The notes under the pieces: generated by a model
What the model saw: only the letters and a program-made list of their open reading frames with translations
Database searches by the model: none
Told to the model about the DNA's origin: nothing
Position numbers and translations under genes: made by a program
NCBI GenBank assembly: GCA_965248335.1
Contig: CBDFIY010000001.1
Span: 331,722 to 395,721 of the forward strand
DNA: 64,000 bases
DNA from: CAKMZU01 sp965248335
Lineage (GTDB): Bacteria > Pseudomonadota > Gammaproteobacteria > Pseudomonadales > DT-91
Direction: 5' to 3'
Shown: one piece after another, positions 54,144-62,213 of the stretch
Layout: each line of letters opens with the position of its first letter
Numbering within the stretch: position 1 is the stretch's first letter

Positions 54144-54693
54144 AGACGGTGGGTTAAAAACTGCGGACTGAAAGTCCAGCTTTTCGGCTAAAGCCGAATA
54201 AATACTCTCATTCAACATCGAAATTATCATCAACTTTTCGTTCAAAGTGGTGCTCCAGATACTCCTGTATCATCTCTTTAGTTAGCTCTCCAGCCGTCAC
54301 ACAAAAATAACCTCTCGCCCAAAAATGCTGTCCCCAATACCTTTTCTTTAAATGTGGAAACTCCTGAAACAATTTAGTCGATGATCGACCTTTTATTCTC
54401 CTCATTACCTCTGCTGGTGATAAAGTCGGTGGCACAGATATCAGCAAATGTACATGATCTTTGCTGATCACGCCGCGCAATATTTCTATTTCTAAATACT
54501 CACACGTTTGCCTGATTAACTCACGAACTCTCAGTCCAACATCGCCTTTTAATACCTGATAGCGATACTTAGTCACCCAAACAAAATGATATTCAATCTT
54601 ATATTTCGTGTGCGAACCATAACGGTATTTCATGCCCGTATCATAAAGGCAACTGCTAGCTTAAAGCTACCCGCCTGAAGGCGGGGGTTTAAA
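54133..54693 (-). mobile_element. IS200/IS605-family element with tnpA only
   Basis: About 560 bp bounded by hairpins rather than inverted repeats, as expected for Y1 elements. Left side: CCACCGTC-TAAA-GACGGTGG (54133-54152), then GGACT-GAA-AGTCC and TTCGGCT/AGCCGAA. Right side: CCCGCC-TGAA-GGCGGG (54670-54685) followed by GGGTTTAAACC. It holds only tnpA and no tnpB. The exact cleavage points cannot be set without an empty site. Confidence 0.8.
54208..54633 (-). CDS. tnpA: IS200-like Y1 transposase TnpA
   Basis: A 141-residue HUH single-strand transposase. The HUH pair is His60-Val-His62 in SKDHVHLLIS, and the nucleophile is probably Tyr125 in MIQEYLEHH. The N-terminal YHFVWVTKYRYQVL and FWARGYFCVTAG are family segments. 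Length is normal and the frame is intact, so the element could be active. It is transcribed opposite to the interrupted ORF. Confidence 0.93.
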   Translation of the reverse strand: MKYRYGSHTKYKIEYHFVWVTKYRYQVLKGDVGLRVRELIRQTCEYLEIEILRGVISKDHVHLLISVPPTLSPAEVMRRIKGRSSTKLFQEFPHLKKRYWGQHFWARGYFCVTAGELTKEMIQEYLEHHFERKVDDNFDVE

Positions 54694-54729
54694 CCTTATT
54701 TTTCGGACGAATTAAAATACCCCAGCAAC

Positions 54730-54966
54730 ATGTACCACTTATTAAGATTCAAAATTACTGAAGAAGCCATAGAAAATCACATTCGTATCGTCGCCCAAGG
54801 TGATCAAAGCGGTCAAAGCATACAGCTAGATATATCAGATAATGCACGGAAACTTTTGGAATTATTGCCCAAAGTCCCTCAGTCAAATACAGAAAATACA
54901 GAAAATACAGAAAATACATTTATGAGTAAAGATAGCATCATGGAGATACTTGAAGGGCAACAATAA
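54730..54966 (+). CDS. Hypothetical small protein with an NTE tandem repeat
   Basis: A 78-residue ORF directly after the insertion element. Its N-terminal half (RFKITEEAIENHIRIVAQGD) looks like an ordinary folded sequence. Then the nine-base unit AATACAGAA repeats about three times (54887-54915), giving Asn-Thr-Glu x3, before a short acidic end (SIMEILEGQQ). No family recognised and no clear ribosome site. It may be the tail of a gene broken by the insertion or a small regulator; both are guesses. Confidence 0.4.
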   Translation: MYHLLRFKITEEAIENHIRIVAQGDQSGQSIQLDISDNARKLLELLPKVPQSNTENTENTENTFMSKDSIMEILEGQQ

Positions 54967-54972
54967 TACGCC

Positions 54973-54998
54973 AAAAAGGAGGGACTACCCCCCCCTTT
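54973..54998 (-). terminator. Probable terminator after trhO
   Basis: Imperfect stem AAAGGGGGG / CCCTCCTTT on the minus strand with a short loop, followed by TTGG after TTTTT. It lies just after the trhO stop at 55005 and could also stop the plus-strand ORF ending at 54966. Confidence 0.55.
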
Positions 54999-55004
54999 GC
55001 CAGA

Positions 55005-55919
55005 TCAGCTGGCTTTACTGCCAATATGTGAATGCTGACGAGCTTTAGCCAAAAGAATTTGTTTCTGTCGCTCTCTAAAGCGTGCTTTTTGATCATCCGT
55101 TATACTATCTGCACAGCGAGGACAAGAAACGCCTTCTTCGTATTTATCCGAGGTTTTATCATCCTCTGAAATAGGGAATCGGCAGCCGTGGCATAAATCA
55201 TAATCACCCTGCTCTAAATCATGATTAACCGCCACGCGGTTATCAAACACATAACACTCCCCCTGCCATGTGCTCTCTTTCTCAGGAACATCCTCAAGGT
55301 ATTTTAAGATGCCGCCCTGTAAATGATACACCTCTTTAAAACCTTGCTTTAACATGTAGGCAGTCGACTTTTCACAACGGATACCACCCGTACAAAACAT
55401 GGCAACTTTAGGTGTTTTTTCTGGATCAAGGTGGCGTTCTACATAATCAGGAAACTCACCAAACGTACGTGTATTTGGGTTTATTGCATCCTTAAACGTC
55501 CCAAGTTCAACTTCGTAGTCGTTACGTGTATCGACAATAACCACATCAGGGTCGTCAACCAAGGCATTCCAATCAGCAGGCTTAACATACTGGCCTTTTT
55601 CTTTGTTCGGGTCGATCCCCTCAACACCCAAAGTTACAATCTCTTTTTTGCACTTAACCTTCATGCGATAAAAAGGCGCCTCATCAAAAAATGACTCTTT
55701 ATGCTCTAGATGAGTCAATCGGCTGTCAGCTTTAAGATAAGCCAAAATGCTATCGATGGATGCTCTTGAGCCTGCAATCGTACCGTTTATTCCTTCTTCG
55801 GCCAGCAGTAGTGTTCCTTTGATATTGAAAGACAGGCATTTATCGAGCAACGGCTGCCTGAGTGCCTGATAATCCTCAAGAGTGACAAACTGATACAAAG
55901 CGGCAACGATATACGTCAT
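55005..55919 (-). CDS. trhO: tRNA uridine(34) hydroxylase (rhodanese-like)
   Basis: Oxygen-dependent enzyme that hydroxylates U34 in tRNA, formerly UPF0176/YceA. The 304-residue protein has the N-terminal acylphosphatase-like part (GTLLLAEEGINGTIAGS), FYRMKVKCKKEIVTLG, and the rhodanese domain with the catalytic loop MFCTGGIRCEKS. A C-terminal cysteine-rich segment (CHGCRFPIS...CPRC) is typical. Start overlaps the bolA stop by 4 bases; operon with bolA and lysS. Confidence 0.94.
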   Translation of the reverse strand: MTYIVAALYQFVTLEDYQALRQPLLDKCLSFNIKGTLLLAEEGINGTIAGSRASIDSILAYLKADSRLTHLEHKESFFDEAPFYRMKVKCKKEIVTLGVEGIDPNKEKGQYVKPADWNALVDDPDVVIVDTRNDYEVELGTFKDAINPNTRTFGEFPDYVERHLDPEKTPKVAMFCTGGIRCEKSTAYMLKQGFKEVYHLQGGILKYLEDVPEKESTWQGECYVFDNRVAVNHDLEQGDYDLCHGCRFPISEDDKTSDKYEEGVSCPRCADSITDDQKARFRERQKQILLAKARQHSHIGSKAS

Positions 55920-56245
55920 GAGGATTTGCCTTCTTTTTTACTGCCACCTAAGCAGTTAGGTGAATCAGGCGATGAGGCTTGTCGAGCCCGCCACTCCTCT
56001 GGCGTATATAAATGCAGTGCTAGCGCATGAACGGGGCCATCCAACTCATCCTTGAGCAACGTATAAATGCCTTGGTGCCGCTGAACTTTACGCCTGCCCT
56101 CAAACGCTACACTGACCAAAGTCACCTTAAAATGGGTTTCTGAATTCGGTGGCACGCTGTGCATGTGGCTTTCGTTCGTCACCTCTAACACATCAACAAC
56201 AAAAGCCTGCTCAAGTTTTTGTTGTATGCTGTTTTGAACCTGCAT
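55916..56245 (-). CDS. bolA: BolA-family protein
   Basis: A 109-residue protein of the BolA/IbaG class, which pairs with monothiol glutaredoxins around Fe-S cluster handling and transcription. The signature is VTNESHMHSVPPNSETHFKV and LVSVAFEGRRKVQRHQGIYTLLKDEL, with HALALHLYTPEEW near the end. The C-terminal 20 residues (ASSPDSPNCLGGSKKEGKSS) are the usual polar tail. Between lysS and trhO with overlaps on both sides. Confidence 0.93.
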   Translation of the reverse strand: MQVQNSIQQKLEQAFVVDVLEVTNESHMHSVPPNSETHFKVTLVSVAFEGRRKVQRHQGIYTLLKDELDGPVHALALHLYTPEEWRARQASSPDSPNCLGGSKKEGKSS

Positions 56246-57771
56246 TATTCTGCCTCAGTTTGCGTGCTTTCTGGTCGCATATGCGGGAATAGCAGTACAT
56301 CACGAATCGATGGCGCATCAGTAAAGAGCATCACCAAACGGTCAATGCCGATGCCCTCACCCGCCGTGGGAGCCATGCCGTATTCGAGGGCTCGAATATA
56401 ATCTGCATCATAATGCATCGCTTCTTCGTCACCCGCATCTTTTTCGGCTACTTGTTTTTTGAATCGCTCATCTTGATCTTCAGCATCATTAAGCTCTGAA
56501 AATCCGTTGGCAATTTCTCGCCCACCGACAAAAAACTCAAAACGATCAGTCACAAAAGGATTGTCGTCGTTGCGCCTTGCCAGAGGTGACACCTCTGTTG
56601 GGTATTGAGTAATAAAGGTTGGCTGGATCAATAAATGCTCAACCGTTTCATCGAAGATCTCCATGTGTAACTTGCCTAATCCCCAATAAGGTTTGACCTC
56701 TACACCTAATGATTCACAAAGCTTGGTTGCTGCGTCAAGGGTATCAATATGCTCAGGATTGATGTCTTTATTAAAATGCAAGATCGAATCATAAACACTC
56801 ATTCGTGCAAAAGACTTGGCGAAGTTGTAAGTGACTGACTCTACAATGTCACCTTCTGCATTACGCTTGGTGTTCACGATATCGGTTGTTTTCATCACGG
56901 TTTCCGCGACATGCCTGAGCATGGCTTCCGTGATATCCATCAGGTCGTTGTAATCTGCATAGGCCTGATAAAATTCCAACATAGTAAACTCGGGGTTATG
57001 CCGCGTGGACAAGCCCTCGTTGCGGAAGTTTCTGTTGATTTCAAACACTCGCTCAAACCCACCTACCACCAAGCGCTTCAGGTATAACTCAGGGGCTATT
57101 CGTAAATACATCTCGCGATCAAGCGCATTGTGATGCGTGACAAATGGCTTCGCACTTGCTCCACCGGGAATCACTTGCATCATAGGGGTTTCGACTTCTA
57201 AAAAGTCTTTTTCTAACAAAAAGTGGCGAATTGCTTCAATGATTTTCGATCTTTTGACGAACAATTCACGCGAGTCTTGATTCATGATTAAATCGACATA
57301 ACGCTGCCGATAACGCATCTCTTGATCAGTTAAACCGTGATATTTATCAGGAAGCGGCCTCAAGGATTTGGTTAGCAAGCCACACGCTGCAGCAAGTATG
57401 TATAAATCGCCTTTTCCTGATTTATGTACAGGCCCTTTAGCAAAAACAATATCGCCGATATCCCAAGTTTTCACCTTGCTGACAACCGATGCATCAAGCG
57501 TTTTCTTGTCGACGTACATCTGGATGCGCCCTGTAGGGTCTTGCAACACGATAAAAGGCCCGCGCTTGGCCATAATTCTTCCGGCTATAGCGGCTTTACG
57601 ATCAAGAATTTCTAAACTTTCTTTGTCTTTATCGCCCAGTTCGGCCTGTAGATCGCTCGCAAAGTCTTCTCGCCTGAAGTCATTGGGAAATGCACGGCCT
57701 TCCGCCCGAATATCCGCCAGTTTTGCACGGCGCTCAGCGATTAATTTGTTATCGTCTTTTTTCTCTGTCAT
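56245..57771 (-). CDS. lysS: Lysyl-tRNA synthetase (class II)
   Basis: Charges tRNA-Lys. The 508-residue protein has an N-terminal OB-fold anticodon domain (IAGRIMAKRGPFIVLQDPTGRIQMY), motif 1 around FLEVETPMMQVIPGGA, motif 2 FERVFEINRNFRNEGLSTRHNPEFTMLEFYQAY, and motif 3 GEGIGIDRLVMLFTDAPSIRDVLLFP. Length is normal. Starts 14 bases after prfB, the classic prfB-lysS pair of proteobacteria. Confidence 0.97.
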   Translation of the reverse strand: MTEKKDDNKLIAERRAKLADIRAEGRAFPNDFRREDFASDLQAELGDKDKESLEILDRKAAIAGRIMAKRGPFIVLQDPTGRIQMYVDKKTLDASVVSKVKTWDIGDIVFAKGPVHKSGKGDLYILAAACGLLTKSLRPLPDKYHGLTDQEMRYRQRYVDLIMNQDSRELFVKRSKIIEAIRHFLLEKDFLEVETPMMQVIPGGASAKPFVTHHNALDREMYLRIAPELYLKRLVVGGFERVFEINRNFRNEGLSTRHNPEFTMLEFYQAYADYNDLMDITEAMLRHVAETVMKTTDIVNTKRNAEGDIVESVTYNFAKSFARMSVYDSILHFNKDINPEHIDTLDAATKLCESLGVEVKPYWGLGKLHMEIFDETVEHLLIQPTFITQYPTEVSPLARRNDDNPFVTDRFEFFVGGREIANGFSELNDAEDQDERFKKQVAEKDAGDEEAMHYDADYIRALEYGMAPTAGEGIGIDRLVMLFTDAPSIRDVLLFPHMRPESTQTEAE

Positions 57772-57784
57772 TTAACTTGCTCCG

Positions 57785-58883
57785 TTAAAGTCCGCTTTTC
57801 AAACTGGCTTCGATGAATAGATCAAGATCACCATCAAGGACTTTATTACAATTGCTGGTTTGCACGTTGGTGCGTAAATCTTTAATACGCTGATCATCTA
57901 ATACATAGGATCGAATCTGACTCCCCCATCCCACATCTGATTTGGTATCTTCTAAAGCTTGTGCCTCATCATTACGTTTTTGCATCTCAAGCTCATATAA
58001 CTTGGCCTTGAGTTGTTTCATCGCGAAATCGCGGTTCGCATGTTGTGAACGCTGGTTTTGGCATTGCACCACAATCCCTGATGGCACATGTGTTATACGC
58101 ACAGCCGAGTCGGTTTTGTTTACATGCTGACCGCCCGCACCTGATGCACGATAAGTATCTGTGCGTAAATCCGAGGGGTTTATGTCAATATCAATATTAT
58201 CGTCCACTTCCGGCGAAACAAATGCTGACGCAAAGGAGGTATGGCGGCCATTATTGGAATCAAAAGGCGATTTTCTTACTAGTCGATGCACGCCTGTTTC
58301 AGTTCGCAACCAGCCAAAAGCGTATTCACCTTGAAAACGAATCGTCGCAGATTTAATCCCAGCGACATCACCGGCAGAAACTTCAATGAGTTCAGTTTTA
58401 AACCCCTTTGCCTCGCCAAAACGTAAGAACATACGAAGTAGCATCTCGGCCCAATCTTGCGCTTCGGTACCCCCTGAGCCTGACTGGATATCCATAAATG
58501 CATTATGGCTATCCATTTTTCCGCTGAACATACGGCGGAATTCGAGCTTTTCGAGTTTGCCAATTAAGGCATCAAGATCAGCAGAGACTGCATTGACCGT
58601 ATCTTCGTCTTGCTCTTCTGTGGCCATTTCAAGTAAATCATGCGCATCACTCAAGCTTACATCCAGTTCGTCGATAGTGGCGACGACCGCCTCAAGACTG
58701 GATTGTTCTTTGCCAAGCTGTTGCGCTTTTTCTGGCGTCTCCCAAATGCTCGATTCTTGAAGCTCTAGCTCAACCTCTTGTAATCTATCCTTTTTTTCAG
58801 CGTAGTCAAAGATACCCCCTAAGTGCATCAACACGCACTAAAAGGTCTTTGATGGTTTGAAAAATCGCATTAACTTCAAGCAT
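57785..58883 (-). CDS. prfB: Peptide chain release factor 2, with programmed +1 frameshift
   Basis: Ends translation at UGA and UAA. The true start is the ATG at 58883; the first 25 codons read MLEVNAIFQTIKDLLVRVDALRGYL, then codon 26 is TGA (58808-58806) within AGGGGGTATCTTTGAC, the standard shift site with an upstream Shine-Dalgarno-like AGGGGG. After a +1 slip at CTT the frame continues DYAEKKDRLQEV to 57785, about 366 residues in all. The specificity motif KSPFDSNNGRHTSFASAFV and the catalytic GGQ (GAGGQHVNKTDSA) are present. A frame starting at 58834 gives an artefactual MLMHLGGIF N-terminus. Confidence 0.96.
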
Positions 58884-58974
58884 AAGAGGAGCGCACCCAT
58901 TTTGATTGCAAAATAGGCGCAATTGTACACGAGATAGCGCAGTTAGATAAACAGATTGCTCGCTTTTTCAGAGG

Positions 58975-59637
58975 TCAGCTGCGGAGGTCAACAACACCGT
59001 CAACTAAGGATAAGCACGCTTCACCCTGATAATACTCTGAACGTATTGGCAGCCAGTAACAGGCTTTATCGGATGAGTAATCTTTTGTTTTTAATACATC
59101 TTTATTCATTGCCTTTAGCGGCCGATATAAGTCTTCCCTTGCCTCTAAAGGCCCATTCAGAAAGCTTGTCGCTAACGTTATCTTTCTCGCGATAGGGTCT
59201 TCAGGTAGATCAATGTAAATAGCCTTGGGGTATCCACCTTCGATCTCCTTAATCGCAGCCATATCAATCTTTCGCATAGAAAGATCGCTTCGGGTAAAGA
59301 CCTCTATACGATCATTAACCAAAATCTGCGCCAAAGGACGCTGCTCATTAACCACCCAAACACCTGCGGCTAAGCAAGCAAACTGAATGATACCTATCAC
59401 AGCCAAATCGAACTTGATGGTTTTCTTTGCACGGTTATAGACAATCAATGTGAGTACAGGGCCGAGCACTAAATCTACCCCGGCAAGCAGACGAAACCCT
59501 TCAAGCCCGCCCATAAAAATAAAGGCATGTGGAAACCAAAAAAAATAAAGCGTTGTAGCTAAGAGTAAAAATACAAAAGCACTGAGCGCAAGGTGAAAGG
59601 CGAAAGCCTGATAGCGCGTTGCCGGCAAGTGAAGCAT
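58975..59637 (-). CDS. TfpX/TfpZ-type pilin accessory membrane protein
   Basis: A 220-residue protein with about four helices in its N-terminal half. The pattern HLALSAFVFLLLATTLYFFWFPHAFIFMGGLEGFRLLAGVDLVLGPVLTLIVYNRAKKTIKFDL is the mark of the TfpX/TfpZ family, which helps or modulates assembly of type IV pilins; the C-terminal half is soluble. GGAGG seven bases before the ATG at 59637 fixes the start; an ATG at 59670 lacks such a site. It stands near pilS-pilR rather than beside pilA, its usual place. Confidence 0.82.
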   Translation of the reverse strand: MLHLPATRYQAFAFHLALSAFVFLLLATTLYFFWFPHAFIFMGGLEGFRLLAGVDLVLGPVLTLIVYNRAKKTIKFDLAVIGIIQFACLAAGVWVVNEQRPLAQILVNDRIEVFTRSDLSMRKIDMAAIKEIEGGYPKAIYIDLPEDPIARKITLATSFLNGPLEAREDLYRPLKAMNKDVLKTKDYSSDKACYWLPIRSEYYQGEACLSLVDGVVDLRS

Positions 59638-59729
59638 GTTTACCTCCATGATAATTTTGTTTTTATGCATTTTTTCGAGGATGTTGCGAGGGTATCAATC
59701 TTCTTTTTTAGAAAAACAAAACACCCGTA

Positions 59730-60383
59730 TTAATCTGATACTCGATATTTATCTTGATGGATTAGCTGACTAATATCTTCACGGTCTAGCCAGTCTAGCT
59801 CTTCCAGCTCAGGCTTTTCATTAAAGTAATTAACATAGCCTAAACACAAGTAAGCGACAGGAATAATATGCTCAGGGATATGTAAAATAGCCTGCAGCTT
59901 CTCCTGATGGATAATGCTTACCCACCCCATACCAATATTTTCAGCGCGAGCAGCAAGCCACAGATTCTGAATCGCACAGACCGTACTATAAATGTCCATA
60001 TCAGGCTGCGCTGTTCTTCCTAGCACCACAGGGCCATTACGCGTTCTGTCACAGGTAATGCAAAGATTAACAGGCGCCTCTAAAATACCCTGTAATTTTA
60101 ATTGCTTATACAAGGCCTGCCTATCACCTTCAAACTGTTCTGATGCTTCTTGATTCGCCTCATCAAAAGCCTCTTTGATCTGCGCTTTGACACCTTTGTC
60201 TTGAACAATAATAAAATCCCAAGGCTGGCTATAACCAACGCTTGGTGCATGGTGAGCCGCACGTAAAAGTCTCATCAGGATATTGTGAGGAATGGGATCT
60301 GATTTGAACTGGCTTCGCACATCTCTACGAGAGTAGATGGTTTTGTAGACAGCTTCACGCTCTGGGCCGGTTATTATTGTCAT
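59730..60383 (-). CDS. bluB: 5,6-dimethylbenzimidazole synthase
   Basis: Converts FMN with oxygen to DMB, the lower ligand of cobalamin. The 217-residue nitroreductase-fold protein has RRDVRSQFKSDPIPHNILMRLLRAAHHAPSVGYSQPWDFI, the BluB form of the family start, and lacks the NADPH-binding features. CITCDRTRNGPVVLGRTAQPDMDIYSTV is diagnostic. DMB would be used by CobT (33033-34103). It is not next to the other cob genes; no cobalamin riboswitch is visible upstream. Confidence 0.93.
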   Translation of the reverse strand: MTIITGPEREAVYKTIYSRRDVRSQFKSDPIPHNILMRLLRAAHHAPSVGYSQPWDFIIVQDKGVKAQIKEAFDEANQEASEQFEGDRQALYKQLKLQGILEAPVNLCITCDRTRNGPVVLGRTAQPDMDIYSTVCAIQNLWLAARAENIGMGWVSIIHQEKLQAILHIPEHIIPVAYLCLGYVNYFNEKPELEELDWLDREDISQLIHQDKYRVSD

Positions 60384-60452
60384 TACTAAGGCTCTTAGCT
60401 ATTTAAGTAATCATAAGAAATCATTACGTCGAAAAATTCTTACTCTAAAGTC

Positions 60453-60468
60453 ATTGACCGCGGTCAAT
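60453..60468. promoter_or_regulatory. FNR/DNR-like palindrome between bluB and pilS
   Basis: A perfect 16-base palindrome ATTGACCGCGGTCAAT in the divergent 216-base gap. TTGAC-N4-GTCAA resembles the CRP/FNR-type half-site spacing (TTGAT-N4-ATCAA), with C in place of T at the inner position. It lies 70 bases before bluB and 132 before pilS; no further element is clear. Because the BluB reaction needs oxygen, oxygen control is an idea, not a result. Confidence 0.45.
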
Positions 60469-60599
60469 CTGGATAAAAGAAATCGGCTAAGTTAGACAGA
60501 AAACCTTGTACTTCGTTCAGCAAGAAAGTTTCACAGCTTACAGGAACAAAGTTTTCAATTCAAAAAAACGTTGACTCAAGTATAAAAAAAGAGACGTAC

Positions 60600-62213
60600 A
60601 TGCAAGATATAGACATACAAAATAATCGCTCCCTTATTGTCTTTTATTGCTACTTCAGAGTCATCCTAGCAATCTTTTTACTCGCCATTACATTCATTGA
60701 TAATGGCTTCAACATTCCAGGCCAATATGACTCCACACATTTTACGCTTATTTCTTTTCTCTACTTAATACTTTCCTCCGTGCAAAGCATGACAAGCTAT
60801 CAGAGGAAGTTTGATGTGCCCGATAGTTGGCTACTTTTTGCAATTGGCTACGACATATTTACCACGCTAGCCCTTATCTATGTCAGCGGAGGCTTGGCAA
60901 CAGGGTTTGCTATTTTATTGATCACACCCATCTGTATTGCAGCCATTTTTTTCAGGGGGACTTTAGCAACCGGATTTGCGGCTGTAGCCAGCATAGGTTT
61001 GCTTTGTATCAGTATTTTTTATGATGTCATCATCCATGAAAAAATAAGCCAGATTGTACCTGCCGGACTATTCGGTATGATTTTTTTTGCAGCATCACTT
61101 TGCGTCCAGTACCTTTCTGAAAAAATACGTACTGCCCAATTTAGAGCGACAACATTCCAAAATAAAGCACACCTTTTAGCCGAGCTTAATCAACACATTG
61201 TTCAACGTATTCGTACAGGCGTTGTGATCTTTGATGAAAAAAATAACCCAATTCTTTTCAACCAAGCCGCCGAGAATCTTTTAAGCCCTCTGAGCAAGGA
61301 TATAAAAAAATGCGAGCCGCTTATCAAATTACTGACAACATGGCGAAATCAACCGGAAAAAAACCATAATTTGATTAAAGTAAAAGAAAAGGGTGCCGAC
61401 ATCAAAGTTAACTTCTCAGCTATGGATCATGACTACGTGATAACTTTTATCGAAGACATGACCGAAGTTTCCCAGCAAGCTCTACAAATGAAACTTGCAT
61501 CATTAGGTCGGTTATCAGCAAGTATTGCGCATGAAATCCGGAATCCGCTCAATGCAATCAGTCACTCTGTACAGTTACTGGATGAGTCACCCGCACTCGA
61601 ATCCGATGACAAGTATTTATTAAACATTGCCCAAAATCACTGCAAGCGTATCAATGATATTGTCTCTAATATTCAATCCATGTCTCAAAGACGTGGTTAC
61701 AAACCTGAAAAATTAGAGCTGAATGAATTTTGCGCACAACTCAAAACTGATTACCTTTACAGCTATAGAGACATTGAATTTTCTATTGCATCAAATGATC
61801 AATCTTTGATTGCCCCTTTTGATCCAACACAGCTAAGACAAATATTGACCAACCTCATTGATAACGCCATGCGTTATAGCTTTAAAAAAACGCAGCGTCG
61901 CTGGATAAAAATACAATTATCGTCAGATAAAAAAAGTGCGGCCGCCATACTTTCTATCTTTGATCTCGGCGATGGTGTACCTGAAAGTAATCAAGAAAAA
62001 CTGTTTGAGCCATTCTTTACTTCAGAATCAACGGGTACAGGTCTCGGTTTATATATTTCTCGTGAGCTATGCACACTCAATCAAAGCCAGCTAAATTATC
62101 GAAGAAACGATGAAGGGCATTGTTTTTATATAAAATTCGCACATGCCAACAAAAATATCGTTGTACAAAATAACAATAAAGCCATGGAGCCTCTAACGGT
62201 AGAATCAATATGA
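60600..62213 (+). CDS. pilS: Sensor histidine kinase PilS
   Basis: Membrane sensor for the pilus regulator. The 537-residue protein has about six N-terminal helices (to about residue 180), a PAS-like part around TGVVIFDEKNNPILFNQAAENLL, a HisKA domain with the phospho-acceptor His311 in ASIAHEIRNPLNAI, and a HATPase domain with NLIDNAMRYS, DLGDGVP and STGTGLGLYISRELC. AAAGAGACGTAC precedes the ATG. In Pseudomonas PilS senses pilin level in the membrane and phosphorylates PilR. Overlaps pilR by 4 bases (ATGA). Confidence 0.94.
   Translation: MQDIDIQNNRSLIVFYCYFRVILAIFLLAITFIDNGFNIPGQYDSTHFTLISFLYLILSSVQSMTSYQRKFDVPDSWLLFAIGYDIFTTLALIYVSGGLATGFAILLITPICIAAIFFRGTLATGFAAVASIGLLCISIFYDVIIHEKISQIVPAGLFGMIFFAASLCVQYLSEKIRTAQFRATTFQNKAHLLAELNQHIVQRIRTGVVIFDEKNNPILFNQAAENLLSPLSKDIKKCEPLIKLLTTWRNQPEKNHNLIKVKEKGADIKVNFSAMDHDYVITFIEDMTEVSQQALQMKLASLGRLSASIAHEIRNPLNAISHSVQLLDESPALESDDKYLLNIAQNHCKRINDIVSNIQSMSQRRGYKPEKLELNEFCAQLKTDYLYSYRDIEFSIASNDQSLIAPFDPTQLRQILTNLIDNAMRYSFKKTQRRWIKIQLSSDKKSAAAILSIFDLGDGVPESNQEKLFEPFFTSESTGTGLGLYISRELCTLNQSQLNYRRNDEGHCFYIKFAHANKNIVVQNNNKAMEPLTVESI

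Noticed and set aside
59638..60599. Cobalamin riboswitch near bluB or the cob operon
   Set aside because: I looked for the conserved B12-box-like sequence in the gaps around bluB and cobU and saw none.
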